64,000 nt of DNA from positions 23,828,932-23,892,931 of the forward strand of contig ML681996.1 of the NCBI GenBank assembly GCA_007922195.1, read 5' to 3'. Of this stretch, positions 24,087 through 37,113 are shown piece by piece. The DNA comes from Podocnemis expansa. Lineage: Eukaryota; Chordata; Testudines; Podocnemididae. Positions within the stretch are counted from its first letter, which is position 1; each line of letters begins with the position of its first letter. Under the pieces are notes generated by a model that saw only the letters and a list, made by a program, of their open reading frames with translations, searched no databases and was not told where the DNA came from. The position numbers and the translations under genes were made by a program.

Positions 24087-24650
24087 CAGTGGGGACCCGT
24101 TACCACACGACCAATGTGCACGTGGAACCAGTTAATGTGCAGTAGCACCATGTCTCCCAAATGCCCCAAATTAATACACAGGTCTCATTAACGCACGTTG
24201 TGTAAACAGGACCAGGAGCGTTGCTGCCCCAGGCACAGGCCCCGCTCCCTGGCCTGATGCAGTACTGGGGTCTGACCCAGCCTCAGGTGCCTGCTGCCAC
24301 CAGCCTGGCCCCAGATCCCTGGCTAGGGACAGGGCAGGGAGCAGCAGCAGCAATGGATTTGGGTGGTCTGGCCTAGAACGGGGCTGGAAGTGGCCACCGC
24401 CACCGCTCCCTGCCCTGTCCCTGGGGATCCAGGGCCAGGCTGGCAGCAGCAGGCGCCTGAAGCCAGGTTGGGCTCCAGCACAGAATCGGGGATGGGGGCA
24501 TGGCCCGCAGCCAGGGAGTAGGATCTGCACCGGGGCCCCAGGTGCTTCCCTGGGGCAGCGACCTTCCAGCCCCATTTACACACGGGCCGGTTTACGCATG
24601 GTCACTGGGGGCTTGTCCCCTGACACCCGCATGTAAACAGGTCTCCGCTG
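24087..24650. mobile_element. TIR transposon, 564 bp, TAA target site, GC-rich core
   Basis: The left end cagtggggacccgttac and the right end gtaaacaggtctccgctg are inverted. The trinucleotide taa flanks both ends (24084-24086 and 24651-24653). The interior from about 24210 to 24560 is markedly GC-rich against AT-rich flanks. The short target site suggests a PIF/Harbinger-like element rather than hAT; no transposase is encoded. Confidence 0.7.
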
Positions 24651-24653
24651 TAA

Positions 24654-26356
24654 ATTATTCTTGGTTAGAATTTTTTTTTTTTAACTTCCTTTTACAGCTC
24701 TACAAAACTAGTATTTTAAATGAGAATTCTACCAGACATATTAAGTATGTCAGCTTAAGTATAATGGTCATAATCACATGTTTATTACAATACTGTGCTC
24801 CCATAATGACAACCATATTATCATAAACTTAGCATTATGATTGTACAGCAAGATAAAATTAAGAGTACATAACCCATATTGTGTCAACACCAACTCCTCT
24901 GCTCTGCACACATCGTCTTTTTACAAATGTCTCAGCTTCTAAAGAATATCTTCATCCAGAAAATAAGGTGAATTTGTCAGAACTGTTTTGAAATGCCAAA
25001 GACGAAGGTGGGCCTTTAGTCAGCTCCCCCACTAACAATACTAAATTCAGAACCTAGTTTGGTACCATCTTTGAAACACTTGAAGATTGCTTAACATAGA
25101 GGGGTCAGAGGATGCTTACGTAGGTAGACATTCATTGGTAAACAATTCTGGAATTGCCAGTTCCCACACTATCATAGAGGGGCACATGACTTCTGCAAGA
25201 AACAGCAATGAAGACGACACTGGGGTCTTTGACAAATGCACTGAACTGGAGTCAACAAAGTAGTATACTAGGTGATACAGATCTTAGCTTCTCCATAAAA
25301 TGTGGAGATGCAGCAAAGATTCTTCTATAGACTGTGGGACAGAAATAGTCACACTCTATAAACATCAATGGATAATCGTTTAACTGAAAAATTAAATTTC
25401 AGAATTCAACATATTAAAATTCCCAGGACCCTCCTTCAGAGGACCCATCTTTCACTGAACAGATGAACAATTTGATGTGTGGTATAATAAATGCATGTGG
25501 AAGAGCCATCGTTATACCAGCTACATCACAAACAAAACCCTATTTTATACTCAACAAGTAATACAAACAAATTACTCTCTAGATTGAAGATGGAAAAAAT
25601 AATTCAGAATGTCCATTTTGAATCGTTTTAATTACTTTATTTAGGAGAATCTTGGTAATTTTAAACCTTCTTTGCAGGAAAACAAGGATATAAAGTTGGA
25701 CAAGGCTTTATCTTCCATGGCTTTTCAGTTTGCCAATCTGTCAAGACACACATGCTAGCCCTCCCATAATATGAAGCTAGGCTACTCAACCAAGTCTAAC
25801 TAAGGGCAATTCCTTACACAACTGTAGGGTTACAGATAGTTTTCCAGAATTCTAATAAGTATAGTATATAACTTAATTCTAAAGTTACACATAATTCTGG
25901 AGCCCTGCCTTAAATGGACAAACAAACTGAAGGGGGGGAAAAAAAAAAAAAAAAAAACTTATGGGGTGAATGCTAACATTATCTTCAGCTGCAAGTTTCT
26001 TGAAGCAGGAACCAACTTCATACCAATCTGAAGAATGTCTAATAGAAAACTGTGGCAACTTAATGACACACACACACAGTTTTGTGTTTCCTGAGTGATT
26101 TTCAGAATACTGTTATTAACTCGTAACAACTAAAGTGGAATCGTACATCTTTGAGTAGATGATGTCACTGTGTGGGAGTAAAGAAAACTGCAAGACTGTC
26201 TCTGATGGGGGGAAGTGAGGGGTGGGGGACAGGTTCAGAAGCTTGAGGTACTTTTCACTTCTGTTTTGTACTTTTTCATCTACACAGGAAATTCCCTCTG
26301 TGGGAGGGAAGACCAGCTTCCCTAATGCAAACTTAAGAACGAGAATTTAAATACAG

Positions 26357-26395
<39 letters not shown>

Positions 26396-29300
26396 GTACA
26401 AGGTTTCTACACCTGGCCTTCTGCAAGGCCAATAATAGAGCTCCAGTTCCATAGCAGAACTGATGATGAAGCACCTGCCTTAATCGCATCAAGTAAGCAA
26501 AAAGGAAAAACATAATGGAGCTAAACCAGCAGTGGCTCTGTTTTTCAAGCAGGAACTATCTATGAATTAGAGTCCCAACAGAGCCTGATGCACGCAACTG
26601 AAAACAATTGTAGCTAAATGCTTTACATTTCATTGCAACAGTGAGCTGCCCCTTTAAGGTAGGCTACTGGACCAGCTGTGCCTGTTTCAAGTTTCATCTT
26701 GCAAAATGGGGAGTTTCCCAATGAAACAGTTGGAATTGTTGGCTGGACAGCAACGCATGCTAGGAAAGAATGCAGGAAGCAGTAAGTGATCCATGAGGGG
26801 GCCTCTAATTAGTGAAAAGATAGGAAACAGAGGATTAGGAATAATAATTGCCATGTTCCAGTCATTCCCACTGAAGATTCTTGTACTGGCCGCTGTCAGT
26901 CAAGGTACTGGTCTAGATGAACAACTGGTCTGACCTAGCATGGCCAATCTACCCCTAAATTCTTAAGAAATACCCCAAGGAAGAGGTTCTCCTGTGGAGG
27001 AAACAGACAGTCCAAGGAGATGAAAAGCTGAAGGAGAAATCCTAAAATGCAGGTGGGCAAAAAAGTAAAGAACCCAGGAAGAAATAAGTTCTACAGTCTG
27101 TGTTACAGAAGTCAGGGCAGGAGGGCAAGAGACATACTTGGGAAAGCAGAGGGGGGAGACAAATACTCAAGGAACAATCATTTTCTAATAAAAACCCAAA
27201 AGTGGCCAAGCCCTAGGACCAAAGTTCAGAGTAGCAGAGTAAGGAAAAAAAGAAAATGGAAAAAAGCAGCACAAAGAATTGGGGATGCAAGCTATGTGCT
27301 AGATTTCTTTTCCAAAGCCCAAGGCCTGAGCTTCCACTAGTGGATGTAAGGAAGATTTCTCAAAACACTTTATTGACAGTTATGTCTGAAACAGGACAAA
27401 GATTAGCTTCTTTTTGGCACTGTTGTTTGTTTAGGGTTTTTTTCTAATTATTAAAACTTATGCTGGATTTCTGTCTACCACAGAGGGGGAATTTTCTTAA
27501 ATTAACCAAAGGTCTAAATCTGTACGACCACAGAGGACAAACAGAGGCAGTTGGGCATTGAATGCCAAGGAGGTAATACAGTACCACTGATTCACACACT
27601 TATAGTATTATCTTCCCAGAGTTATCCTTTGGAAATAAGTGTCATACATGACAAAAGCCAGACACTTACAATAATGGAAGTGGCTTCTAATGGAAACAGA
27701 ACACCGCATATTAAAACACTGTCAACAGAGTAACTCTTTCATAGTGTTTAGAGCAACAAAACATTTAAAAAGTTAATGCAACAAGAACACAGTATTTTCA
27801 CAAAACACAAAGGAACCATTAAGTTTTTACATCGCTTGCTTTCAGTGCTGTATCATCCACAGATGGTTACAAGAAAACTTCTGCATAATAAATGATTTTG
27901 AAATTTAATTCAGGAATTTTACTTTAGGTGCTAAGTAGCTGGAAATTTAGCATTCAAAAATTGAGCTTTTTTTTTTTTTTTTGCAGCAGATCAAAACACT
28001 ATCTTAATCCCCTCTCCTGCAGAAAAGTTTCTTTGCCTTACAAAAGTACCAGTATAATAAAAGCGTAAGATGATGTCCTGCTGGTTTTTTAACTCTCTAT
28101 TTTAATTAGGTCTTTTTTTAACCACAAGCATTTACTGTGGATGTTTGTGCAACAGAAGACCTACAACAGCTATGAAACTGTGTCCTAAACTAGCAGTTAA
28201 AACCCTGCAGAGCATAAAATTTACTGAAAATATATTTTTAAAAGTAGTTTATGGTACCAGACAATCACTACTATACACTGTTAAGAATTCCAGTTTACTT
28301 GTATTTTGAAAAAGGAAAATAAGTTCTGCCTAGTTAATTCACAAATTCAATGGACTAAATACAAATATGGTATTGGAAATGGGGGTATTTCAAAGGGACA
28401 AATGATAATTAAGCACTCAACTGATTAAAAAAATCAATGAGAATTAGCTGCCTAATGATCTCAGTTGTGCCTATGAAATGCTCCCCTGTTATATTTACAA
28501 GAACTGTCCCTAGCAGATTGCAGAAATACCTCTCTTCTCGTCATTCTCAAGTTCAATTTCAGTTCTCTGTCTCAGGGTTGGGAGGAGGAGGAGAAGAAAG
28601 AAATAGTTTCCCCTTACACTTTAAAACCATCAAAACAACCAGCAGGATTTGAGGGGAGAGATCTAGACAAAAGAAAATAGGAGAAATACTCCTCCTATCG
28701 AAGCTCTTACCCTTTGTTCCTCCATCCATCTCTTCTCCAGCTCACTTCCCATCCTCAACTAAATACACCTTGGATTTTTAGCTCTCTTTCATTCCTTTAT
28801 TTCAGTTTCATCCTTCCTTGCTCTGTCCCGCTCCCCCTCTACCCAAGAGATATTCTGGAATCCCCCAGCACTCTGACCTGACTTCTCTGATATCACAATG
28901 GATAAAAGGCAGTGACTGAGGGGTGGGGGTCAGATAAAATCAAATCCAGTTTTTATTTGTATTTAAATTATAACAAGTTTTTTTAAAAAACTAACTTGTG
29001 TACAATGAAATCTGAATTGAATTCAAAATACTTTATGGCCTAACCTTATAATATTTTAAAAACTTAAAAAAATAAATATGCTGAATCCATCAGCCTCTAT
29101 AACAATGAATTACGAATTAAAGGCTGCTTTTCTAGATAATAATCAATCAGTGGAAACCATCTAACTTTTGTGGTCAAGATTTATGAATATAGCACAGTAA
29201 GTCATGTACAATATCAAAGGCTTGATCCTGTCGGGGACCCAAGGGCTGTCCTACTAAGTGCAAGAGAGTAGCAATACCATTGTAAATGTTCAGACAAGGC

Positions 29301-30879
29301 CTCTGAGTCCAGGGGACACCATCATCATTCACTGAGCCCATCTGGCAGGTATTTTATTCCTATTTTACTGCTTCTTCACATCTGAGCTCCAACTGGCTCA
29401 TTTTCCAAATCATGACTATGACTTCACCCACGATGGAAACATATTCGCCTGCTCATGCAAAAACACTAATCTGCACAACAATTCCCCAGCTCCTGTTTCT
29501 GGGCACTTCAACTAAATGGCCTTGCTCTGTTTTACTTGCATGTGTACACAGAGATACAAACAAAATGAAATCCATCAATTTCTCAACCTCATCCTCCTGT
29601 ATCTGAACAAATAAAATATTGCAGTGCAAGGGCATGTGGGTTATACAAGAAGTCTTGGCCTTTTAAGTTTATTTTTCTGGTGGGTGGGGAGAGTTATATT
29701 ACAAGGAAGGAGAGGAGCGTTAAACCAGAAGGGAGCAACTCTGGTGTCGAAACAGAACACCGGGCTGAAGGAACAATCAGAAAGCAGTCTCTATGGTTGA
29801 TTTTAACACCTGGAAACTAAAGAAAAAGCCTGCTGTGATGGCAGATTACAAAACAGACCCTCTTTGGGAATATTTTCAAGAAATTCCTGTACATCTATGT
29901 AAAAAAGGAACACATCCCAATGTAAACTTCAACAAAGAGATACAAGGCCTGATTGTCAAAATGAAACACTGAAAAATGCTCCTCAGAAGTCAAATACTTT
30001 AACAATGATAATGTCGACATGCCATGCCATGCCGGAAATAATCTGCATGAAATGGTTAGCAAACTTTGTTTGGCATCATTCTTATGTGGATAGCTTACAA
30101 TGTCTTTCTATGCTAGTAAATAACTTCAGTTATTGTCCAATTTGCATGTTGGACGGATTGCTTATGAATTCCAAAATGTTTGTGTTCATAATATAAATCA
30201 GTATGCAAGTTTGTTCTGGAGTTCTATCAATTACATTTTTATTGTTACTGTTGGACTTCCAAAATTATTTTTAATTTCTCTGTATAATCAAACTGACCAG
30301 GTGAAGGTTTCCTGTTTAAAAGTGAAGTTTTATCAGATGTTACTGATTTTAACATTTAAAAGTGTTTTTTCCCCTCGGTTGTTTGGTATGTCACTAAAGA
30401 TCATCGTTTAAACAGATTATCTAAATCTGTATGATTCATTAGCTTCCTCATACAACTGGACTTAGAATAAATTATATCATTTAAAGTGTGTCACAAGACA
30501 ACTGAAGCAGGAGGAATCTTTCATGTTTACAACTTTTTTTTCTAAAACAAACACGCTCTGAGTGCAAGTGAGACTTTTTCCATTTTGTTTCAGAGTCCAG
30601 CTTAGACCATAAGTGATTATGAATGTCTATCATCTTCAGTGTCTATAACTTCAGCAATCTACTGATACCACCAAGAGTACTGCAACTAAACATACTTCAG
30701 ACAGTAAATTATCTGTATCTAAAAAACTATCATCCAATAAGAACCATAATCAGGACCAGCAAATTCAAGTAAGACACCATAAATGAACTGAGCAACCTTT
30801 TTACCTATGAAAAATTCTCCCTCATCTCATTCAGAATAAACATTTCATTGTAATGGTTTACTCATTAGGATGAGGCTAT
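24654..30879. other. Long intron stretch, few features
   Basis: It contains a 29-nt A tract (26365-26393), a short CA run (near 26069), a purine/G-rich patch (26205-26235) and one CR1 tail described separately. ORFs here, including 27047-27340, are not supported as genes. The remainder looks like unique AT-rich intron. Confidence 0.5.
26870..26960 (+). mobile_element. CR1-type LINE 3' end
   Basis: The words ctagatgaacaactgg and tctgacctagcatggcc match the amniote CR1 3' end (usual form ggctagatggacc, ctgacccagtatggc). Confidence 0.6.
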
Positions 30880-30884
30880 ACTTC

Positions 30885-31640
30885 ACCCAGCAGAATAGAC
30901 ATCACTAAAAAGCTGCTGGATGGAGTAAAGGAGAAGCAAACTGAACAGTGTGCAAAAAACATTGGTGATAAATGGGTGGAGCAAAATGCACAATAGTCCA
31001 TTAATCTGTGCTTATGCGACAAATAAAAATGGGGTTATATGAATGTTTTGTAAAACAGAAAAAAAGATGCCAATACAGCAGAATACTTAAAAGAAAAAGC
31101 AGGAAAAGCTATTATAAATCTGAACAAAAGTTCAAGTGTCACATGTATAGTTATGTCACAGATAATGTTGCAAAGATTAAAAATTCTAGAAGATAATGAA
31201 AGGAACTTGAAGCTTGTAACACATGGGTGCACCATTCACCTGAATAACCTTTTATCCAAAGAATTTAGTACAAATCCAGGAATAAAAACAAGCATTGCTA
31301 GAACTGCAAAATACTTTCCATACAATCACTTTGCCTCAGCTTCACTGAAGAGAGCAGGAGGATCCAACTGATTTTTCCCCAAGATATATAATGCAATTCA
31401 GTGGTTGATTGTTTTGAACTATTTATTAACGACTGACCTATTGGTGACAGTGTGTGAAGAAAAAAAACATGACAAAATGGATAGAACGTTCACAGTCAAA
31501 GAAGTCAGCTACACTGCTAAAGAGAAATGAAGAAAACATACTAAACATCCTGAAGCCTATTTCTTGGACAAATTATAGAATATTGCTGCTTTATTGCTAA
31601 TGCTGCTGAAATCTGTAAAGAACAGCAAGAGACACTGAAA
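30885..31640 (+). pseudogene. hAT transposase remnant
   Basis: Frames on the plus strand read as the central part of a hAT transposase. First comes a block around 30890-30965 (DITKKLLDGVKEKQTEQ). Next, at about 31153-31371, is LEDNERNLKLVTHGCTIHLNNLL, whose key words are LKLVTHGC and HLNNLLSKEF, followed by KYFPYNHFASASLK. Later, around 31450-31530, are CEEKKHDKMDRT and KRNEENILNILKPIS. Stops and at least two frame changes break it. The BED finger and the C-terminal dimerisation region were not seen and no terminal repeats were assigned. A plausible autonomous relative of the small hATs in this window, but no direct link is shown. Confidence 0.72.
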
Positions 31641-32164
31641 AAAGAAATACCCAACAATGAAGTTAAATTACAGGCGGTAAAGTAGTATATGAATCAAGCA
31701 CTTATGCCACCTCATTGTTGCCAATATTCTCAATTTAAAGTACCAGGCTAAATGTCTAACTGCTTAAGACTCTTCTGCTATCACATGGGCATGTAATAAC
31801 AACACATCACTCATGCTGCCACAATAAATTTCAGAGCTCATGGCAAACCATTCAAGTAGTGCATATTAAAAGAGTTATCACTGGACCAATAGAAGTCACT
31901 AGCTAAGCACCTGCAATCAGTCGGTTGAAGTACAGTACTAAAATCAGCTTTTGACAACAGTAGCCTCTTCTGCAGACCCCGAAAGAATATTTTCTTCATT
32001 TGAACTAAATCACTTAAAGTTGAGAAACTGACTGGCACTTGAAAAAGCAGGAAAACTTGTCTTTCTTTTCCAGTCTATGAATTAAAAATGAGAAGAAAGG
32101 GGATGAGATTAATTAGTCTTAAAAGTCTGAAGGCCACCCTAATAAAGAAAGTACTTTGCAATTA
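31641..32164. other. Intron sequence after the hAT relic
   Basis: It may include the degraded 3' part of the transposase element. No terminal repeat was found. Confidence 0.35.
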
Positions 32165-32420
32165 AAAAAAGCTCAGCTGGCCTGAGCCAACAGACTCTTC
32201 TCATTGGGCCTGGGCTGCAGGGCTGTTTAACTGCCATGCAGACTTCCTGGTTCAAACTGAAGCTTGGATGCTAGACCCTGAAGGTGAGAGGATCCCAATC
32301 CTCAATCAGCAGGCAGAGCCAGAACCTCTACACAGCCCCTCAGCCTGTGCCCCATTAGACCAAGTCAGCTGTTATAAGCCAGCTGCAGGTTCTTAACCGC
32401 ACTGTAGACATACCTTTAGG
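32165..32420. mobile_element. Degraded gtctac-type MITE
   Basis: The right end cgcactgtagacatacct and the GC-richer body (ggctgcagggctgtttaa, then gccagctgcaggttc) resemble a common reptile MITE ending in gcagtgtagacatacc. The left end is unclear. Confidence 0.4.
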
Positions 32421-33368
32421 AAATTCCTGTCTCCTTTTTCAGAGGTCTGAGTAAATTTTAGGATTTTAAGATTTAAGGAAATTAAGCCCCAGTCATTTTC
32501 ACTTATGAATATTTTCCAAGTCTGATATGAAGTAATCAATCCCTCTGCTTAATAATAATTTAATTACAAATGTGAAACATTCTGATGACAGATTTTACGT
32601 GTCCAGAATATTTAAGGCCGTTTTCTTACATGATATTTTGCCTGTTTGTTTAAATTCCAGTTATCCTAATGCAGTGTGACACAAATTGTGATTAAGGGTT
32701 AATTATTTAGTAAATAAATAACATGCCATTCACTGTTTTCTAACATACTAAAAATGTACAATTAACAAGTTAATACTATGCTCATGTAACTGCTTAAATA
32801 AATGTGTATCATTTTAGTATACGAAACCTAGTGTAAAGGCCCTCTTTAGTCATAACCATTAAAACACAGTCATTTACATCAACCTGTCAAAATGCACCTT
32901 TCCACTTGGGAGATTTAAATCAATCCATCCTATCCAATGGGTTCGCGTAAACTATGGCAACCTACCCCACTGGCTGAGAAATAAGAATGGTTTTCACTCC
33001 TAGAAGTATTCTCTTCCAAGGATCATGTACACTGACTCATCAACACTCCTAGTCCCACAAGCAAAGATCCACATCTGGGCTCAAACTGCATATATGCTGT
33101 TGCTTGACTACCATGTTGGCTCTGTGGAGTAGGGCAGGAGATCTGCGAGAAATCCACACAGGATAGTTGAAAACGTATTTGTAAATTAGACTGCACAAGG
33201 ACAAAATATAGAGAAAGCAGAGTTAAGAGGACAGAGCCTTATGAACTCCTGGGGAAATTCTGCACCATGGCACATATGCAGAATTCATGGCCCCATCCCA
33301 GATATTTCTATAGAAAGTGACAAGGAAGCCACACAGGGTGGGCAGGGCTGGGAAGACCTATGGGTGTA
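32421..33368. other. Intron sequence, no recognised feature
   Basis: AT-rich; nothing was identified. Confidence 0.4.
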
Positions 33369-33376
33369 GTCTGGGA

Positions 33377-34479
33377 CAGTGGTTCCCAAACTTTTCTCTG
33401 CCATGGCACACCTTGATACCTTCGAATTTTTCGAGGCACACCACCATTAAAAACTCATGAATATTCATAAACCATGGCACTCTTTTGGAAATGCTACTAT
33501 ATGGAGTAGTAGGAGTAGCAGAGCAGGGGTGGCAAAACACGGGAGGTCAGGAGTCGTGTGCAGTGGCAGGAGTGAGTGTGGGGAGCAGAGCAGGGCAGGG
33601 ATGGCAAAAGAGAACAAGGGCAGCCATGTGAGAACAGCACAAGGGTGGCAAGAGAGAAGGGAGAACAACTGTGGCAACGTGGGAGGACAGGGGAACCTGG
33701 GGAGCGAAAAGGCAGGACAGGGGAGCATGGTGCAGCACCCACTTCCCCCTTCTCCACAGTGGCTCCCTGCCATCCAGGGCAAATCCTCACCTCACTGCTG
33801 CTCCCACCCACCCCGGTGGGTCCCGTTCCCCCTCCCCCAGCCCCCTACTGTCTGTGATGGATCCTCCCACCACTGCAGGGGCCAGAACTAGCCCTCCCCT
33901 ACACCCACCCCACATCCCCAACCAAACAGCCACCGCACAACCCCAGCTACACACCCTCTGCTACACAGCCATTCCCACCCACCTCTGCTACACGCACACA
34001 CCTGCCCTACACAACCACAAGCAACCCTCCCCCCAAAGCCCTTACCTAGGCTGTTTGCAGGCTGCTGACAGGAGCTGCTCCACCCTGCAAGAGGGAGAGT
34101 CACACAATCCTGGCTTCCCGCAGCTCTCTGCTGGCTTGGATTATGGTGGAGCAGCATTTAAGGTGGAGCCACCAGAACACTGCATTCTGGCTGCTGCTCC
34201 TACTTTTAGGGGGATCCCTGGAACTCTATATTCCGGTGCTTTCCTCTATTTTTAGGGGGGCCAGAACACTGCCTGACTAAAAATAGGGGGTCCCTGGAAC
34301 TGTGTTCTGCTGCCTTCCTCCTTACTTTAACCCCTGCCTTTTCCCAGCCCCGCACAGCCCATATGGCTGAGCTGAGCAGGGAGGGAACTTTAATTCCAGT
34401 CCTCAGGGATGCTTGTGGCACACTTCAGGTGTTGTCACGGCACACCAGTGTGCCCCAGCACACTGGTTGGGAACCACTG
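33377..34479. mobile_element. Non-autonomous hAT transposon, 1103 bp, perfect target duplication
   Basis: The terminal inverted repeats are cagtggttcccaaac and ggttgggaaccactg. The 8-mer gtctggga lies immediately outside both ends (33369-33376 and 34480-34487). Just inside the ends, gccatggcacac and cggcacaccagtgtg give subterminal repeats. The interior is GC-rich, and about 34165-34320 holds imperfect repeats of a roughly 60 bp unit (ccagaacactgc, tttttaggggg, ccctggaact). No transposase is encoded; the ORFs inside are chance frames. Confidence 0.88.
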
Positions 34480-34487
34480 GTCTGGGA

Positions 34488-35312
34488 GGAGACTGCCCCA
34501 TACATGGGGCACACGATTCTTCTGCAAGCTGAAGGAAGGTGCTGCTTCACTCACTGAGTCAAGCTGGATGTTGCTTCTTGAGCCCTATGCTGTCACGGTC
34601 ATCTTTTATGAGCTGGGAGTTACCCTGTTGTCTCTATAAGAAGCACCCACAGCAGGGCACAGGCAAGAGGCCGTGTAGCAAAGGGATGGGGTAAGAGATA
34701 GTGGGGGGAAAGGGACAGGGCAGGGGACAACAGGGAGAGGTGCTGGGGAAGGGAAAGCTTTAGGTGAAGCACGGGGGAACAAGAGTGGAAGCTCAGCATG
34801 CAGTGTTCGCTGCTCCTCCGTTGAGCCCCAAACACCTTCAAAACCAGTTTGACATTTGAAATCAAAGGTGATACAATAACACAGGTATTTTTCATCCTGA
34901 TTAACTGACATAAACAAACTTTTCCAAAGCAAGTAAGGATTTTATAATAGGAACTCTCAGTCTTACTTAAAGTGATAACATTCAAATCGAAGATACTTCC
35001 TCACCACCATAATTTAATAGGTGAAACACAGGAGACTGGCGTTAAGAGTGATTTTGATACTTGTTGAAGCTAATGGCTATTAGTGTTACTCCAATGCCTT
35101 TCTTTGTCTCTAGGAGAGCACAGCACATGACTCTGAAGCAAGTTCCCAATAAAGGTGTTACTATATTAGACACTGTCATAACTAATGTACTCAGTACAAT
35201 ATTTTTACATTACAATAACATTCTACAATGTTTTAAACTTTTCCATTCTCTGAAGACCCTTAATGGGCAAGGTCACAGGTTACCTGAAATTAAATTCTTA
35301 ACTTCCCATCTG
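34488..35312. other. Intron sequence, no recognised feature
   Basis: A purine-rich stretch near 34640-34800 is the only compositional feature. Confidence 0.4.
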
Positions 35313-35880
35313 TGACAGGATGTAAAAACCCTTCACTGGTGTAAGGAGTTAAAGAGCAGATCTGGGCAGACAAAGACCACACCCCAATGCCTGTGCAGAG
35401 CATTGTCCACCTGGAGATGGGGTTTACCAGGAATCAGCCCATTTGGTCAAGGGTGGTAGAGCAGGGACGGATGAGGACAGGCCCTAGGAGCCGTGGAGCA
35501 GAAAGCAGCTTTATCCAAATTGGATGATGGCATGTTGGGGTGCACCAGCTTCTGTGGAATAGACGGGAGTAGGCAACAACTAGGACAGCACCGACCAGGA
35601 TGGAGTGCAGAAACTACAGGGAGGTGGGAAGCAGCTGAAGGAGGCTGACTCCAGTCAACCCAGAGGAAGGCTAGTCGGTAGGCCCCAGAGGGCCCTGGTT
35701 GGAAGTGGATCTGGTAAAGCAGGAAGGCTCAGCTCCTCTACCCCTTCAACTGTAACTGCCAGGCAAGGGAGATCATTACAGATTGTGATTACAAAGGTGC
35801 CAGACCCTGGGACTGATCACAATGAACAATTTATAGTAAATAACTGTCCCACTGTCACCTACCCCATGTATTTTTTCATA
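35313..35880 (+). mobile_element. Possible degraded LTR or other retroelement piece
   Basis: The stretch is GC-richer than its flanks and includes tgacaggatgtaaaaaccc near the start and ccccttcaactgtaactgcc near the end. This resembles turtle retroelement LTR sequence as I remember it. Boundaries and flanking duplication could not be established. Confidence 0.3.
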
Positions 35881-37105
35881 GTATCCAGTAAGAATGGATA
35901 AGCGTATTAAATTATAAGTTTCCGTTAACAATCAGTAACAGAAGAGTTAACATTTATGGCCTCTTTAGTAAAGTGTACTGACTCAATGGAGGCACTTAAA
36001 AATTCTTTAAGTCGCCATTGTGATTCAGAGTTATGATCACTTGAGCTGAACTGAGACAGTTCACATCTCTGTAGTCAGCCTGTGACAAATCAGTATCAGG
36101 AAGACAAGGGACAGATTCATATTTAAAGCATTTCCTTTTTCAACACAAGGGCTACACGACTAAAGTTCTGCAGCACAACTTTTCAGCAAAATGACAAAAC
36201 ATGCATGGCTCTAAATGTTATCTTTAGCTTTTCAAGATTATGAATACTCATACGAGACCAGGAGGTAAATATCTCCTCTCTAACAACAGTTACAATGATT
36301 AAGTGTTTACAACTTGTGTAATCAGGAAAATCTGGGGGTTCAAAAATCTTCATCTTTAGAACACAAAACTGAGAAAGATTTGCATGCTAAAGAACATGCA
36401 CATGTTTGACTCTAAAACAATCTTTGCTTTGCAAAGTAGCTAGACTATAAGCAGTGACAGCAATTCCTGAAGAGTAAGAAAAAATAGCTGGTGGATATAT
36501 CTTAATCATTCACAGGAACTTCCTGGAAAAGATTTATTAATTTCACACAAGGGAGACATGGTCCCAACTAATTACTCCGATTGCCTACTCCGCGAGCTCT
36601 TTACATGCACTGTGATAACATACAGCTGGGTTTTAAAAGTACAGTTGAGATTAGGCAAGTTATTTTAGTACACACCTAAACATGTTAGCTGGAGAATTCC
36701 CAGTTCAACTCCACTAAACCTTCGAATATTAGAGAAAAAAATCCTGAATGCAAAAAGACTAAATGCTGGCAGAAGAAGTGTTCAACATCATAGAAGAAAA
36801 AATAAAACTCAGCTCAGAAAGCAAGAAGTATCAGAACTCATCAAAACATTGTTGTTTTCAACTAGTCATTTCTCTACACATTTATCAAAAAGCAGAGGAG
36901 GGAAAAATTTGTCCCCCTATATAAAACATTTTGTCCTATTTTCATTCCCTCAGCTAATGACTATTTTGTTTTACTTTTGGTGAGGAGGTGGGACAGAAGG
37001 GATACATAAAAGACAAATCCTCTATGCACATTAATATGGAGAGAGAAATAAAAAGATGGCCCTTGCAGGTTTCAGGCCTGCTCTGCTGAGAGCTCTACAA
37101 CTGCA
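35881..37105. other. Intron sequence, no recognised feature
   Basis: AT-rich sequence without exon or repeat signatures that I can support. Confidence 0.4.
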
Positions 37106-37113
37106 CTCTACAT

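Noticed and set aside
27047..27340. 97-codon basic ORF at 27.0-27.3 kb
   Set aside because: It is Lys/Arg-rich from purine-rich sequence, with no recognisable domain and no splice support.
33457..34255. ORFs of 144 and 194 codons at 33.5-34.2 kb
   Set aside because: They lie wholly inside the non-autonomous hAT 33377-34479 and have low-complexity Pro/Ser/His composition with no transposase motif.
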